Assembly (NCBI RefSeq): GCF_003112775.1
Contig: NZ_BFCH01000018.1
Location: 434,001 to 498,000 of the forward strand
Source of the DNA: Mycobacterium montefiorense
GTDB taxonomy: Bacteria; Actinomycetota; Actinomycetes; Mycobacteriales; Mycobacteriaceae
Length of the DNA: 64,000 nucleotides
Direction of reading: 5' to 3'
Below the pieces are notes generated by a model. The model searched no databases. It worked only from the letters and a program-made list of their open reading frames with translations, and was not told the DNA's origin. Below are positions 26,549 to 35,736 of this stretch, piece by piece (position 1 is the first letter of the stretch; each line of letters opens with the position of its first letter). A program made the translations under genes and the position numbers.

Positions 26549-27994
26549 ATGCCGAGTCCCGCCGTCACCTCGCCGCAAGTAGCCGTCAACGACATTGGCT
26601 CCGCCGAGGACTTTCTCGCAGCAATAGACAAAACGATCAAGTACTTCAACGATGGCGACATCGTCGAAGGCACCATCGTCAAAGTTGACCGGGACGAGGT
26701 GCTCCTCGACATCGGCTATAAGACCGAAGGGGTCATCCCCGCCCGCGAACTCTCCATCAAGCACGATGTCGACCCCAACGAGGTCGTTACCGTCGGTGAT
26801 GAGGTCGAAGCCCTTGTTCTCACCAAGGAGGACAAAGAAGGCCGTCTGATCCTGTCCAAGAAGCGCGCACAGTATGAGCGCGCCTGGGGCACGATCGAGG
26901 CGCTCAAGGAGAAGGACGAGGCCGTCAAGGGCACCGTCATCGAGGTCGTCAAGGGTGGCCTGATCCTCGACATCGGGTTGCGCGGCTTCCTGCCCGCGTC
27001 CCTTGTCGAGATGCGTCGAGTCCGCGATCTTCAGCCGTACATCGGCAAGGAGATCGAGGCCAAGATCATCGAGCTGGACAAGAACCGCAACAACGTGGTG
27101 CTCTCCCGCCGCGCCTGGCTGGAGCAGACCCAGTCCGAGGTGCGCAGCGAGTTCCTCAACGAGCTGCAGAAGGGCACCATCCGCAAGGGTGTGGTCTCGT
27201 CGATCGTCAACTTCGGCGCGTTCGTCGATCTCGGCGGTGTCGACGGTCTGGTGCACGTCTCCGAGTTGTCCTGGAAGCACATCGATCACCCGTCCGAGGT
27301 CGTCCAGGTTGGCGACGAGGTCACCGTCGAGGTGCTCGACGTCGACATGGACCGCGAGCGGGTTTCGTTGTCGCTCAAGGCGACTCAGGAAGACCCGTGG
27401 CGTCACTTCGCCCGCACCCACGCGATCGGCCAGATCGTTCCCGGCAAGGTCACCAAGCTCGTCCCGTTCGGCGCGTTCGTTCGTGTCGAGGAGGGCATCG
27501 AGGGTCTGGTGCACATCTCCGAGCTGGCTGAGCGCCACGTCGAGGTGCCCGACCAGGTGGTGGCCGTCGGCGACGACGCGATGGTCAAGGTCATCGACAT
27601 CGACCTGGAGCGCCGCCGAATCTCGTTGTCGCTCAAGCAGGCCAACGAGGACTACACCGACGAGTTCGACCCCGCGAAGTACGGCATGGCCGACAGCTAC
27701 GACGAGCAGGGCAACTACATCTTCCCCGAGGGCTTCGACTCCGAGACCAACGAATGGCTCGAAGGATTCGACACCCAGCGCAACGAGTGGGAGGCCCGGT
27801 ACGCCGAGGCCGAGCGCCGGCACAAGATGCACACCGCGCAGATGGAGAAGTTCGCCGCTGCCGAAGCGGCCGGGCACGCCGACAGCGATCACGCGCCGGG
27901 CAACGGTGCGTCCTCGCCCAAGGAGGCGGGCGGCTCGCTGGCCAGCGACGCTCAGCTGGCTGCGCTGCGGGAAAAGCTCGCCGGCAACGCTTGA
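26549..27994 (+). CDS. rpsA: 30S ribosomal protein S1
   Basis: mRNA-binding ribosomal protein with four S1 domains, at about residues 35-105, 123-188, 208-278 and 295-365. Each has the VxGxVxxVxxxGxxVxL pattern, for example GTIVKVDRDEVLLDIG, GTVIEVVKGGLILDIG, GVVSSIVNFGAFVDLG and GKVTKLVPFGAFVRVE. A hydrophilic C-terminal tail follows, ending ASDAQLAALREKLAGNA. Length is 481 residues, as in M. tuberculosis, where RpsA has been debated as a pyrazinoic acid target and its tail residue Ala438 discussed. The ATG at 26549 follows a GTCCGGAGCAACC leader with GGAG spaced about ten bases away. Confidence 0.97.
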   Translation: MPSPAVTSPQVAVNDIGSAEDFLAAIDKTIKYFNDGDIVEGTIVKVDRDEVLLDIGYKTEGVIPARELSIKHDVDPNEVVTVGDEVEALVLTKEDKEGRLILSKKRAQYERAWGTIEALKEKDEAVKGTVIEVVKGGLILDIGLRGFLPASLVEMRRVRDLQPYIGKEIEAKIIELDKNRNNVVLSRRAWLEQTQSEVRSEFLNELQKGTIRKGVVSSIVNFGAFVDLGGVDGLVHVSELSWKHIDHPSEVVQVGDEVTVEVLDVDMDRERVSLSLKATQEDPWRHFARTHAIGQIVPGKVTKLVPFGAFVRVEEGIEGLVHISELAERHVEVPDQVVAVGDDAMVKVIDIDLERRRISLSLKQANEDYTDEFDPAKYGMADSYDEQGNYIFPEGFDSETNEWLEGFDTQRNEWEARYAEAERRHKMHTAQMEKFAAAEAAGHADSDHAPGNGASSPKEAGGSLASDAQLAALREKLAGNA

Positions 27995-28016
27995 TCTTTT
28001 TGGCCCAGTCCACGTA

Positions 28017-29231
28017 ATGCTGCGCATCGGTTTGACCGGTGGCATCGGCGCCGGGAAATCGGCGCTGTCTGCCACGTTCGCACGCAGCGGTGGGATCATC
28101 GTCGATGGCGACGTCATTGCTCGAGAGGTCGTCCAGCCGGGCACCGAAGGGTTGGCGTCGCTCGTCGAGGCGTTCGGTGACGACATCCTGGCCGAGGATG
28201 GATCGTTGGATCGCCCGGCGTTGGCGGCCAAGGCTTTTACCGACGACGCGTCGCGTCAGAAGCTGAACGCAATCGTTCACCCGTTGGTGGGGCAGCGGCG
28301 CGCGGAGATCATCGCGGCGGTGCCGCAGGATGCGGTTGTGGTCGAAGACATTCCGCTGCTGGTGGAATCCGGCATGGCGCCGCTGTTCCCATTGGTTGTC
28401 GTGGTGTACGCCGACGTCGAGCTGCGAGTACGGCGGCTGGTCGAGCTGCGTGGCATGCCGGAAGACGACGCCCGCGCCAGGATTGCGCTGCAGGCCAATG
28501 ACGAGCAGCGTCGGGCCGCCGCCGACATCTGGTTGGATAATTCGGGCAGCGAAGAGGATTTCGTCAAACGAGCTCGTGAGGTCTGGACCGACCGGATCGT
28601 GCCGTTCGCGCACAACCTGACCGAGCGACGATTCGTCCGCGCCCCGGCGCGGGTGGTGTCGGCCGATCCGACCTGGCCGGACCAGGCGCGGCGCATCGTC
28701 AACAGGCTGGCGACGTCGTGCGGCCATAAGGCGTTGCGAGTCGACCACATTGGATCGACAGCGGTGCCGGAGTTCGACGCCAAGGACGTCATCGACATCC
28801 AGATCACTGTCGAATCACTGGCCCTCGCCGACGAGCTCGGCGAGGCGTTGCTATCGGCGGGCTACCCCCGCATCGAGCACATCGACCGTGACGACGCCAA
28901 GGCCGATGCCCGCAGCACGGTCAGCGACTACGACCACACAGACGATCCAGCGTTGTGGCGCAAGCGAATTCATGCCTCGGCCGATCCCGGTCGTCCGACC
29001 AACGTGCATATCAGGGTGGCCGGCTGGCCCAATCAGCAGTTCGCCTTGCTGTTCGTCGACTGGCTGGCCGCAAACCCCGCGGAGCGGGTGAACTACCTGA
29101 CCGTCAAACACGAGGCCGAAAAGCCCGCGGACGGCGACACCGCGATCTACGTCGAGGCCAAGGAGCCGTGGTTCGCCGAGGCATACCGCCGGGCGTGGGA
29201 ATGGGCGGATTTCACCGGCTGGATGCCGTAG
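28017..29231 (+). CDS. coaE: Dephospho-CoA kinase fused to a GrpB/UPF0157 domain
   Basis: CoaE phosphorylates dephospho-CoA in the last step of coenzyme A synthesis. Residues 1-200 form the kinase, with P-loop GGIGAGKSALS, DGDVIAREVVQPG and VVEDIPLLVESGM. Residues ~210-404 form a GrpB-like nucleotidyltransferase-type domain (LRVDHIGSTAVP, VIDIQITVESL, PTNVHIRVAGWPNQQFALLFVDWL). The fused second domain is typical of actinobacterial CoaE and its function is unsettled; it has been proposed to aid folding. The ATG at 28017 comes 22 bases after rpsA; the longer open frame extending back through rpsA is a shadow. Confidence 0.95.
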   Translation: MLRIGLTGGIGAGKSALSATFARSGGIIVDGDVIAREVVQPGTEGLASLVEAFGDDILAEDGSLDRPALAAKAFTDDASRQKLNAIVHPLVGQRRAEIIAAVPQDAVVVEDIPLLVESGMAPLFPLVVVVYADVELRVRRLVELRGMPEDDARARIALQANDEQRRAAADIWLDNSGSEEDFVKRAREVWTDRIVPFAHNLTERRFVRAPARVVSADPTWPDQARRIVNRLATSCGHKALRVDHIGSTAVPEFDAKDVIDIQITVESLALADELGEALLSAGYPRIEHIDRDDAKADARSTVSDYDHTDDPALWRKRIHASADPGRPTNVHIRVAGWPNQQFALLFVDWLAANPAERVNYLTVKHEAEKPADGDTAIYVEAKEPWFAEAYRRAWEWADFTGWMP

Positions 29232-29234
29232 CCG

Positions 29235-29645
29235 TTACGTGGGCAGCGGTGCTCCGCATTGCAGCACACCGTTATTGGGGTCGGAAACCCCGGGTGACGG
29301 CCGGACCATCTGGTCGGCCTGGGTGAAAACGTCGTCGTCGACGTCGATCTCGCAGTGCACGTTCGCCGAGTACGGGAAATGCAGCACGATCCGCAGGCCT
29401 GCTTGACCAGGATCGGGCAACACGGTGTTGGCTTCGAACGCGTTGCCCGGCATCGACGGAAGGTTCGTGGTGCTGGTCTGGCCGCCGTTGGTGATGAACG
29501 TGGCCTGACTGCCGGTCGTCAGGGCGTCGATTCTCGCCTTATAGGTGATGTTGTGCAGATCTGCATGCGCCGTCGCCGGAACCAACTGCGAGCCGATCAC
29601 AGTCACCGCAATCACCGACATCCACCGGCGTTTATCAGGGCTCAT
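29235..29645 (-). CDS. Small secreted protein with signal peptide
   Basis: A 136-residue protein. The N-terminus MSPDKRRWMSVIAVTVIG, followed by a hydrophobic segment and PATAHA-D, is a typical Sec signal peptide with cleavage after Ala near residue 26. The mature part is about 110 residues, begins DLHNITYKARIDALT, and has two cysteines (in VHCEID and VLQCGAP) that could form a disulfide. It looks like a small beta-rich exported mycobacterial protein, but I cannot name the family. The ATG at 29645 was chosen because it gives the compact signal peptide. It converges with coaE, with only three bases between the stops. Confidence 0.72.
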   Translation of the reverse strand: MSPDKRRWMSVIAVTVIGSQLVPATAHADLHNITYKARIDALTTGSQATFITNGGQTSTTNLPSMPGNAFEANTVLPDPGQAGLRIVLHFPYSANVHCEIDVDDDVFTQADQMVRPSPGVSDPNNGVLQCGAPLPT

Positions 29646-29701
29646 AGCTGCTGAGATTACGCCCAGCGTGATCGGAACAACCACACGAGTTCCGCCGGGC
29701 T

Positions 29702-30238
29702 TTATGGCGATTCGGCCAGATCGTCGGAGTACATCGCCGGTTCGGGTTGGCCCGTAACGGGTTTACGCCGCGGATCGACGTCCTCGTCTTTGCGCTTGAA
29801 CAGCAGCCAGGTCTCGTCCTCGCCGTCCCGAATCCTGGTAAGGGCGAAGCCGCCGCACAGCTTCTCGCCCTGCAGCCAGAACGAAAGGTGGCCGCGGTCC
29901 AGGCATTCGGCCATCTCACGCTCGGTCGCGTTGGCGTAGCTGCCGCGATCCCAGACGATCGGTGCGTCGTCGCCTTCGGGGCTCCCCAGTGGGTGATCCG
30001 CGGTGCGGCGCGCCATCCGCCGCTCCCTCGGGTTTGTCGACGGCCCACTGGCGATCGCCCACGACACGAGCACGCCCTGAATCTCTAGGCGCAGGTCGTA
30101 ATAGTCGCCGCGGGTTGTGTGGTGCGCGATGACGAAGCACGGCTCGTTTTTGCGGGCGCGGCGTCTGCGTCCCAGCCGGCCGCGTGGCTCGGGGCCGGGG
30201 CCAGATCGACGGTTGCGCCGGTATTCACTCAAGGGCAT
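29702..30238 (-). CDS. Stand-alone LigD-type 3'-phosphoesterase domain protein
   Basis: A 178-residue protein matching the 3'-phosphoesterase (PE) module of NHEJ ligase D. That module trims 3'-phosphates and ribonucleotides at DNA ends using a Mn-bound His/His/Asp centre. The core motif is CFVIAHHTTRGDYYDLRLE, with candidate metal His and Asp, followed by GVLVSWAI, GPSTNP and ADHPLG (second His) and VWDRGSY. Compared with LigD PE domains as I remember them, the stretch between the DHP and VWDRG motifs is about 14 residues shorter and lacks the usual GEYGAG segment. Activity is therefore uncertain. There is no ligase or polymerase domain nearby. Confidence 0.8.
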   Translation of the reverse strand: MPLSEYRRNRRSGPGPEPRGRLGRRRRARKNEPCFVIAHHTTRGDYYDLRLEIQGVLVSWAIASGPSTNPRERRMARRTADHPLGSPEGDDAPIVWDRGSYANATEREMAECLDRGHLSFWLQGEKLCGGFALTRIRDGEDETWLLFKRKDEDVDPRRKPVTGQPEPAMYSDDLAESP

Positions 30239-30283
30239 ACCGGATAGTTACCCCCGGTGTGCCGCCGCGAAAACGAGCGGAGA

Positions 30284-30847
30284 TCATCGACGGACCTGCC
30301 AGGTGAGCTCGATACCGTTGCCGGCCAGCCAGCGGCGCAGGTCATAGCCGTTTCGGGCAAGGCCTTCGACGGCGTGCACGGCCCGGCGCACCGCTTGCTC
30401 GGCAACTTCGGGAGTCAGCAGGCCTTGGCGCACCGCTTCCAGTAGTTCGTCGACATCGGCGAGTCCCGCCCCGGAGCCGGTGCGCACCTCGATGTCGAGG
30501 TAGTGGTCCTCGGCGTTCCACACATCCGCACCGGGCGTGTATTCGCCCACATCGAGGTAGTAGTCGTGGTCACGTTCATGGCCCGGGTTGAAGTGGAACA
30601 CCGTGGCACGCAGTCCCAGCGACGGCAGCAGCCAGGACTGCAAGTAGTGGAACTGCGCTCGACCCGGGGTGGGACGGGCGACGTAGAGCCCCCACGGGTA
30701 TACGGCGTACTCGTCGACCGCCCGCACTATGCCTTTGGGGTCGGTGTTGGTGCGGGCGACCAGGTCGAACGTTTCGTGCTTCGGCAGATGGATGGCGTCA
30801 CCTTTCCCGAGGATCGCGATGGTCAGCGGCGCAGCCGGATTTTCCAC
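30284..30847 (-). CDS. DUF402-family protein
   Basis: A 187-residue protein of the DUF402 family, whose characterised members include nucleoside phosphatases and RNA-linked proteins. The core shows VDEYAVYPWGLYVARPT, FHFNPGHERDHDYYLDVGEY and YLDIEVRTG, a run of Asp/Glu/His typical of its metal-binding barrel. A helical C-terminus follows (ELLEAVRQGLLTPEVAEQAVRRA). The GTG at 30847 overlaps the 3' end of the ABC transporter gene by 25 bases, so it is probably translated from the same mRNA. Upstream in-frame sequence is a shadow of the transporter. Its physiological link to the transporter is unknown. Confidence 0.75.
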   Translation of the reverse strand: MENPAAPLTIAILGKGDAIHLPKHETFDLVARTNTDPKGIVRAVDEYAVYPWGLYVARPTPGRAQFHYLQSWLLPSLGLRATVFHFNPGHERDHDYYLDVGEYTPGADVWNAEDHYLDIEVRTGSGAGLADVDELLEAVRQGLLTPEVAEQAVRRAVHAVEGLARNGYDLRRWLAGNGIELTWQVRR

Positions 30848-33387
30848 CGGACGGAGCCGAGATAAACCAAGGACAGCGCGGCCAGCATCCCCATGTCGAG
30901 CAGCCAGGTCTTCAACGTGTGCTGCCAGAACCGGTCCTGGGAGAGCAGCGAATCCGGAACCAGGTGCCGCAGGTCGACCGTCGAGGCCGCGGCAGCGTAA
31001 CCCCAGCGCGCCGGCATGGCGAACGACAGCTGGTCGAGCCCCAGGCGGCCGGTCACCGGGACCATGCCGCCGCACAACACCAGCTGCGCCATGACCGCCA
31101 CCACGAACAGCGGCATGATCTGCTCGCTGGAGCGGACTAGCGACGAAATGGCAAGGCCCAGAATGGCCGACGCGACACAGGTCGCGGCGACGGTCGCGAA
31201 CAGTTCGACGGTGGCGGCCGACGTGCCGTGGCCCAGCAGCAGGCCCCCTTGCGACGGTGCGCTTTTGCCGATCACCACGATCGCGGTGATGATCGCCGAC
31301 TGCACGAGCGCAAACCCGCAAAAGACCGCCGTCTTAGCGAGCAGATACGCCGTCGTGGACAGCCCGACGGCTTGCTCGCGTTGGAAGATGGCGCGTTCAC
31401 CGACCAGGTCGCGGATTGTCAGCGCGGTACCCATGAACGCCGCGGCGGGCATCAGCAGTGCCAGTATCTGGGCGGATTCGTCGGGCGTGCCCGCGTTGGC
31501 GCCCGGGAGATGGAAGCCATTGGCGCCCGGCACCGTCAGCGACAGCGAGCCCAGGATGAACGGCAACAGCGCCAGGAACATGAAGTAGGCGCGGTCGGCG
31601 ACGACCAGTCGGATCTGCCGGCGGGCGACTGTCGAGATCTGGCGCCGCATGCTGGTATGGACTGGCTCACCCAGCTCGCCGGGCTCATCGTCCTTGGCCG
31701 CCAACGGTTTCTGCGGTCGTCGCTGCGCATCGCGCCGTTCCAGAAAGCGCCGGTTGGCTTCGTCGGGATCGGCGCCCACCTTGGTGAAGATCTTGGCCCA
31801 GTTGCTGGTGCCCATCGCCGTACCGATCTGGTCCGGCGGCCCGCAGTAGGCGGTCTTGCCGCCCGGTGCGACCAACAGCAACTGGTCGCACAGTTCGAGG
31901 TAGGACAGCATGTGCGTCACCACGATCACCACGCGGCCGGCGTCGGCCAACTGACGCAGCATCATCATGACCTGGTGGTCCAGCGCGGGGTCCAGGCCCG
32001 ACGTGGGCTCGTCCAGGATCAGCAGCGACGGGCCGGTCAGCAGTTCCAGCGCCACCGACGCGCGTTTGCGCTGTCCGCCGGAGAGCTTGTCGACGCGGGT
32101 TTCGGCGTGCTTGGTCAGGTCAAGCTCCTCGAGCACCTGGGTGACGACTTTGGCGCGGTCGGTTTTGCTGGTGTCGGGTGGCAGCCGTAGTTCGGCGGCG
32201 TAGCCCAGCGCCTGGTTCACGGTCAGCGGGCGGTGCACGACGTCGTCTTGCGGGACCATGCCGATCCTGCTGCGCAGCGACGCGTACTCGGAGTGAATGT
32301 TGTGGCCCGCGAAGGTAACTGAACCAGAGCTGGGGGTGGTGTAACCGGCGATCAGGCGGGCCAGGGTGCTCTTCCCGGCGCCCGATCCACCGATGACGGC
32401 GGTCAACGTTCCGGGGCGCGCGGTCAACGAGATGTTGTCCAGCAGTTGTTTGCCGTTGTCGACAACGTACTTGACATCGCGCACTTGCAGGCCGCCGGCT
32501 CGGGTGGCTGCTTCGCTGAGTTTGATCAGCGTTGCGTCGCGGACGACCAGGTCGACATTGCCGATGGTGACGACGTCGTCGTCGCTCAAGATCGCCGACC
32601 CGACCCGGGTGCCGTTGACGAACGTTCCGTTGATGCTGTTGTCCCGGATCTCCATGCCCAGCGGCGTCGGAATCAGCGTCGCGTGTTGGCGCGAGGCCAG
32701 TACGTCGGAGACGACGATGTCGCTTTCGGGGGCGCGGCCGATCGTCTTGGCGCCGACGGTTCCCGCGGCCGATGAGGCGCGCGGTGAGAGCAGCTTCACA
32801 AAGCGTGTGGAGAGGTTCGACACGTCGGCTGTCTTGGCGTCGATCACGGTGGACTCGGCGGGGGGTGTCGCGCGTATCGGCGGTGGTATACGTGGCGGTG
32901 CTTTTCGTGGTTGCACACCGGGATACCTTGGCGGACTGGGTATTTGAGGCCGCCGGGGCAGTCGCGGGAGCGGGTGGGAGGTGGTTGTCGGCATGTCGGA
33001 CAAGGCGGACCAGGCGATCGTGGGTGGCCCGGAACCAGGCGTCGACCTCGGTTGGGGCGGCCCGCTGATCTGACCCTGTTGCGGTCCGATCGCGAAGGTC
33101 AGCTGCGGACCCTGAGGGTTTCCGATGTTAATGCTCTGGCCGTCGTGAATATCGATGACCGGCATCCGGTAGCCGTTCACGTAGGTCCCGTTCAGCGAGC
33201 CGTTGTCGATGGCCAGCCAGCGGCCTTGTTCGAAGCGCAGGACCAGGTGGGCACGAGATATCCGCGGGTCGGCGATGCGCAGGTCCGCGTCTCGATCCCG
33301 GCCGACGATCACCTCGTGGCCCGCGGCGAAGGTTCTCTGAGACCCGTCGAGCCGAATTGTCAGGACAGGAGGGGCGGGTCGGCTCAC
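30823..33387 (-). CDS. FHA-domain ABC exporter (Rv1747-like)
   Basis: An 854-residue fusion transporter. Domain order is FHA1 (about residues 8-100, with VGRDRDADLRI, ISRAHLVL and LNGTYVNG), a Pro/Thr-rich linker (100-200), FHA2 (about 205-290, IGRAPESDIVVSD, RQHATL, INGTFVNG), ATPase (about 320-545) and six membrane spans (about 600-854). The ATPase shows Walker A GGSGAGKSTL, signature LSGGQRKRA and Walker B LLILDEPTSGLD. In M. tuberculosis the PknF kinase phosphorylates Rv1747 linker threonines to control FHA binding; the linker here also carries Thr-rich sites (MPTTTSH, STVIDAKT). The divergent kinase gene next door makes the same pairing likely. Proposed cargo in M. tuberculosis is cell-envelope lipid; none is evident from sequence. 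Confidence 0.93.
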   Translation of the reverse strand: MSRPAPPVLTIRLDGSQRTFAAGHEVIVGRDRDADLRIADPRISRAHLVLRFEQGRWLAIDNGSLNGTYVNGYRMPVIDIHDGQSINIGNPQGPQLTFAIGPQQGQISGPPQPRSTPGSGPPTIAWSALSDMPTTTSHPLPRLPRRPQIPSPPRYPGVQPRKAPPRIPPPIRATPPAESTVIDAKTADVSNLSTRFVKLLSPRASSAAGTVGAKTIGRAPESDIVVSDVLASRQHATLIPTPLGMEIRDNSINGTFVNGTRVGSAILSDDDVVTIGNVDLVVRDATLIKLSEAATRAGGLQVRDVKYVVDNGKQLLDNISLTARPGTLTAVIGGSGAGKSTLARLIAGYTTPSSGSVTFAGHNIHSEYASLRSRIGMVPQDDVVHRPLTVNQALGYAAELRLPPDTSKTDRAKVVTQVLEELDLTKHAETRVDKLSGGQRKRASVALELLTGPSLLILDEPTSGLDPALDHQVMMMLRQLADAGRVVIVVTHMLSYLELCDQLLLVAPGGKTAYCGPPDQIGTAMGTSNWAKIFTKVGADPDEANRRFLERRDAQRRPQKPLAAKDDEPGELGEPVHTSMRRQISTVARRQIRLVVADRAYFMFLALLPFILGSLSLTVPGANGFHLPGANAGTPDESAQILALLMPAAAFMGTALTIRDLVGERAIFQREQAVGLSTTAYLLAKTAVFCGFALVQSAIITAIVVIGKSAPSQGGLLLGHGTSAATVELFATVAATCVASAILGLAISSLVRSSEQIMPLFVVAVMAQLVLCGGMVPVTGRLGLDQLSFAMPARWGYAAAASTVDLRHLVPDSLLSQDRFWQHTLKTWLLDMGMLAALSLVYLGSVRWKIRLRR

Positions 33388-33464
33388 TACTCAAGTATCG
33401 GTCCGTCGAGTCAATGCCTCCCCTTGGACTCGCCTGTGACTTGGCTTTGTATCGGTCGCCGGCT

Positions 33465-33482
33465 TCATAGCTGGTTCATAGC
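33465..33482 (+). promoter_or_regulatory. PhoP-box-like direct repeat between transporter and kinase genes
   Basis: TCATAGC-TGGT-TCATAGC: two identical 7-bp repeats with a 4-bp spacer. The mycobacterial PhoP consensus as I know it is TCACAGC-N4-TCACAGC, so each half differs by one base (T for C). It lies in the 168-base divergent region, 78 bases from the transporter start and 74 from the annotated kinase start, so one site could control both genes. Confidence 0.5.
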
Positions 33483-33555
33483 GTCCAACAGCCTTTTGCC
33501 TATCCGCGTCCGGCATTGTTCGAACTGAAGGAGCCAGAGGGGGATCTGTTCACAC

Positions 33556-35616
33556 ATGGACGAGGCGAAGCGCCCAACCCGGCGCGTCGGCAGCGGCCGA
33601 CGGCTGCTGACTAATCCGCGACTGGCCGGTGCGGCGCTGCGCGCGGGGTTTCAATCGCTTCCGTCAGCGACCGTCGCACATCTGTTGCGCCGCGTTCCCC
33701 CGGTCAACTCGACGCCGAACGTGGAACCCCCGTACAGCCCGGTCGGTGAGGCCGGCGGATCGCGCCTGGCGATGGCCAACGGCGCTTCCTTCGCGGGCTA
33801 CACCATCCTGCGGCCGCTGGGCGCCGGGGGGATGGCCGAGGTCTATCTGGCTTTGCATCCCCGGCTGCCGCGCCGCGATGTGATCAAAGTCCTTGCTGGG
33901 GCCGTCACCGCGGACAGCGAGTTCCGCGAAAGGTTCAATCGGGAAGCCGATCTCGCCGGCACTCTCTGGCACCCGCACATCGTCGGTGTGCACGATCGCG
34001 GTGAATTCGACGGCCAGCTGTGGATCTCGATGGACTACGTCGAAGGCACCGACGCGTCCCGGCTGGTGAAAGAGCGCTACTCCGACGGGATGCCGGTCAG
34101 CGAGGTATGCGCCATACTCGAAGCCGTCGCGGGCGCACTCGATTACGCGCACGATCGCGGCCTGCTGCATCGCGACGTCAAGCCTGCCAATATCCTGCTC
34201 ACCCATCCCGGGTACGACGATCAGCGAATCCTGTTGGCGGACTTCGGTGTAGCGCGGCATCTGGCCAATATCAGCGGGATCACCGAAACCAATGTCGCTG
34301 TCGGGACGGTCGCGTACGCGGCGCCCGAGCAATTGACCGGATCCAACATCGATGGCCGGGCTGACCAGTATGCATTGGCCGCCACCGCATTTCATCTACT
34401 CACCGGCGCTCCGCCGTTCCGGCATTCCAACCCCATCGCGGTGATCAGCCAGCACCTGCACGAGGACCCGCCCCGGCTCAGCGATTACCGCCCGGACTTG
34501 GTGCACCTCGACGACGTGTTCTTCAAAGCCCTGGGCAAGCAACCCGCGGAGCGGTTCGAGCGGTGTCGCGCGTTCGCCGCAGCGGTCGGCGAGCAGATCG
34601 ATGCCGTCGCCGAGATCGAGCCGAGTACGTCGGTTTCCGAGATCGTTCCACACCGGCGCCGCGGCGCCCGCGGCCTGGCGGCGACGGCCAAAGACAGGTT
34701 CTCGTCCAGGGTCCGCTGGTCGGCCGCGCTGGTGTGCGCGGTGCTCGTTGCCGTCGCGGCGACCTGGTCGACGCTGTACTCGTTCCAGCCGGCAAGTCCG
34801 CAACCCAACCCCGCGCTGGCATCGAGACCGTCCGCGCCGGCGGCCAGTGCCGCGCCCAGGCCCGGGGGACCGGCCCTGGGTGGCACCTACCAACTGACGT
34901 ACGACCGGACCAAGCGGACCACCAACGGCGTCGCGATCCGGCACGACGGCTCCGACACCAACTGGTGGGCGTTCCGTTCCGCCTGCACCACCGACGGATG
35001 CGCTGCCACCGGCGCGAAGCTGGACGACGCCAACCACCAAGTGGCCAGCACCGCCGACGGTGGCGAAACCGACACGCTGCGGTACGCCAGCGGATATTGG
35101 CAGGGCACGCCTGCGCAGGAACGGGTCGGTTGCCGCCAGCCCAACGGGCAGGTCACGTCGACCCAGCAGGAGACCGTCGCGTGGTCGTTGGCTCCTCAGC
35201 CGGACGGCACGCTGCGGGGAACCGAAACCGAGACCGTGTTGAGCAACGAGTGCAGCGCGCAGGGCGCCGTAGTGCGGGTGCCGGTGGTAGCCACCCGGGT
35301 GGGGGATGCGCCGGCGGGGGTGACCTTGGGTGATCCCAACCAGGTGATCACCACCTCGACCTCGCCTGCGCACCCGGCACCGGCTGTTCTCGGCGGGTTG
35401 TGCACCGACGTCGACAAACTCTCCTACGACCCGACCAGTAACCAGCAGGTCGTGTGTGAAGGCAACACGTGGGACAAGGCGCCGATCGCGTCGGGCGTCC
35501 ATGCCGCGGGCAGCTCTTGCGACCTGCCCGACGTCCCGGTGTTCGCGATGTCCACCTCGAACGACGGCTACCTTCTGCAATGCGATCCGGTCACTCGGAT
35601 GTGGACCCGGCACTGA
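33556..35616 (+). CDS. PknF-like transmembrane Ser/Thr protein kinase
   Basis: A 686-residue receptor-type kinase. The kinase domain spans about residues 77-345, with P-loop LGAGGMAEV, catalytic Lys in [24 protein letters not shown], the activation-loop segment [13 protein letters not shown], and AAPEQL. A juxtamembrane Arg-rich segment leads to one membrane span ([18 protein letters not shown], about 393-411) and an extracellular domain of about 265 residues with seven or more cysteines ([29 protein letters not shown]). The kinase core strongly resembles M. tuberculosis PknF ([13 protein letters not shown]). An N-terminal extension of 72 residues precedes the usual start; the ATG at 33772 would remove it and may be the real start. 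The probable substrate is the divergent FHA transporter. Confidence 0.9.
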   Translation: MDEAKRPTRRVGSGRRLLTNPRLAGAALRAGFQSLPSATVAHLLRRVPPVNSTPNVEPPYSPVGEAGGSRLAMANGASFAGYTILRPLGAGGMAEVYLALHPRLPRRDVIKVLAGAVTADSEFRERFNREADLAGTLWHPHIVGVHDRGEFDGQLWISMDYVEGTDASRLVKERYSDGMPVSEVCAILEAVAGALDYAHDRGLLHRDVKPANILLTHPGYDDQRILLADFGVARHLANISGITETNVAVGTVAYAAPEQLTGSNIDGRADQYALAATAFHLLTGAPPFRHSNPIAVISQHLHEDPPRLSDYRPDLVHLDDVFFKALGKQPAERFERCRAFAAAVGEQIDAVAEIEPSTSVSEIVPHRRRGARGLAATAKDRFSSRVRWSAALVCAVLVAVAATWSTLYSFQPASPQPNPALASRPSAPAASAAPRPGGPALGGTYQLTYDRTKRTTNGVAIRHDGSDTNWWAFRSACTTDGCAATGAKLDDANHQVASTADGGETDTLRYASGYWQGTPAQERVGCRQPNGQVTSTQQETVAWSLAPQPDGTLRGTETETVLSNECSAQGAVVRVPVVATRVGDAPAGVTLGDPNQVITTSTSPAHPAPAVLGGLCTDVDKLSYDPTSNQQVVCEGNTWDKAPIASGVHAAGSSCDLPDVPVFAMSTSNDGYLLQCDPVTRMWTRH

Positions 35617-35707
35617 CGGGCATTTCCGGATCGAGTGGTGGTTCCCCCGCGGTTCTGGTGTGGCAGCTGTGGTTGAGCGCGCGATTGGCAGACCGGCATC
35701 GGGACAC

Positions 35708-35730
35708 TTGTCGGTGCGCGCCTCTACCCT
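35708..35730 (+). promoter_or_regulatory. uvrB: RecA-NDp/PafBC-type DNA-damage promoter of uvrB
   Basis: TTGTCGGTG at 35708-35716, an 8-base spacer and TACCCT at 35725-35730 match the mycobacterial LexA-independent damage promoter motif (TTGTCRGTG-N8-TANNNT). The -10 ends six bases before the uvrB ATG, so the transcript would be leaderless or nearly so. Confidence 0.65.
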
Positions 35731-35736
35731 GGTGGC

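Noticed and set aside
27003..28016. Upstream extension of the coaE frame through rpsA
   Set aside because: The added residues are Ser/Arg-rich out-of-frame rpsA; the kinase P-loop starts right after ATG 28017.
26474..28231. 585-codon open frame on the minus strand opposite rpsA
   Set aside because: It is the antisense of a well-supported ribosomal protein gene; high GC leaves the opposite frame open, and no ribosome site or family motif is seen.
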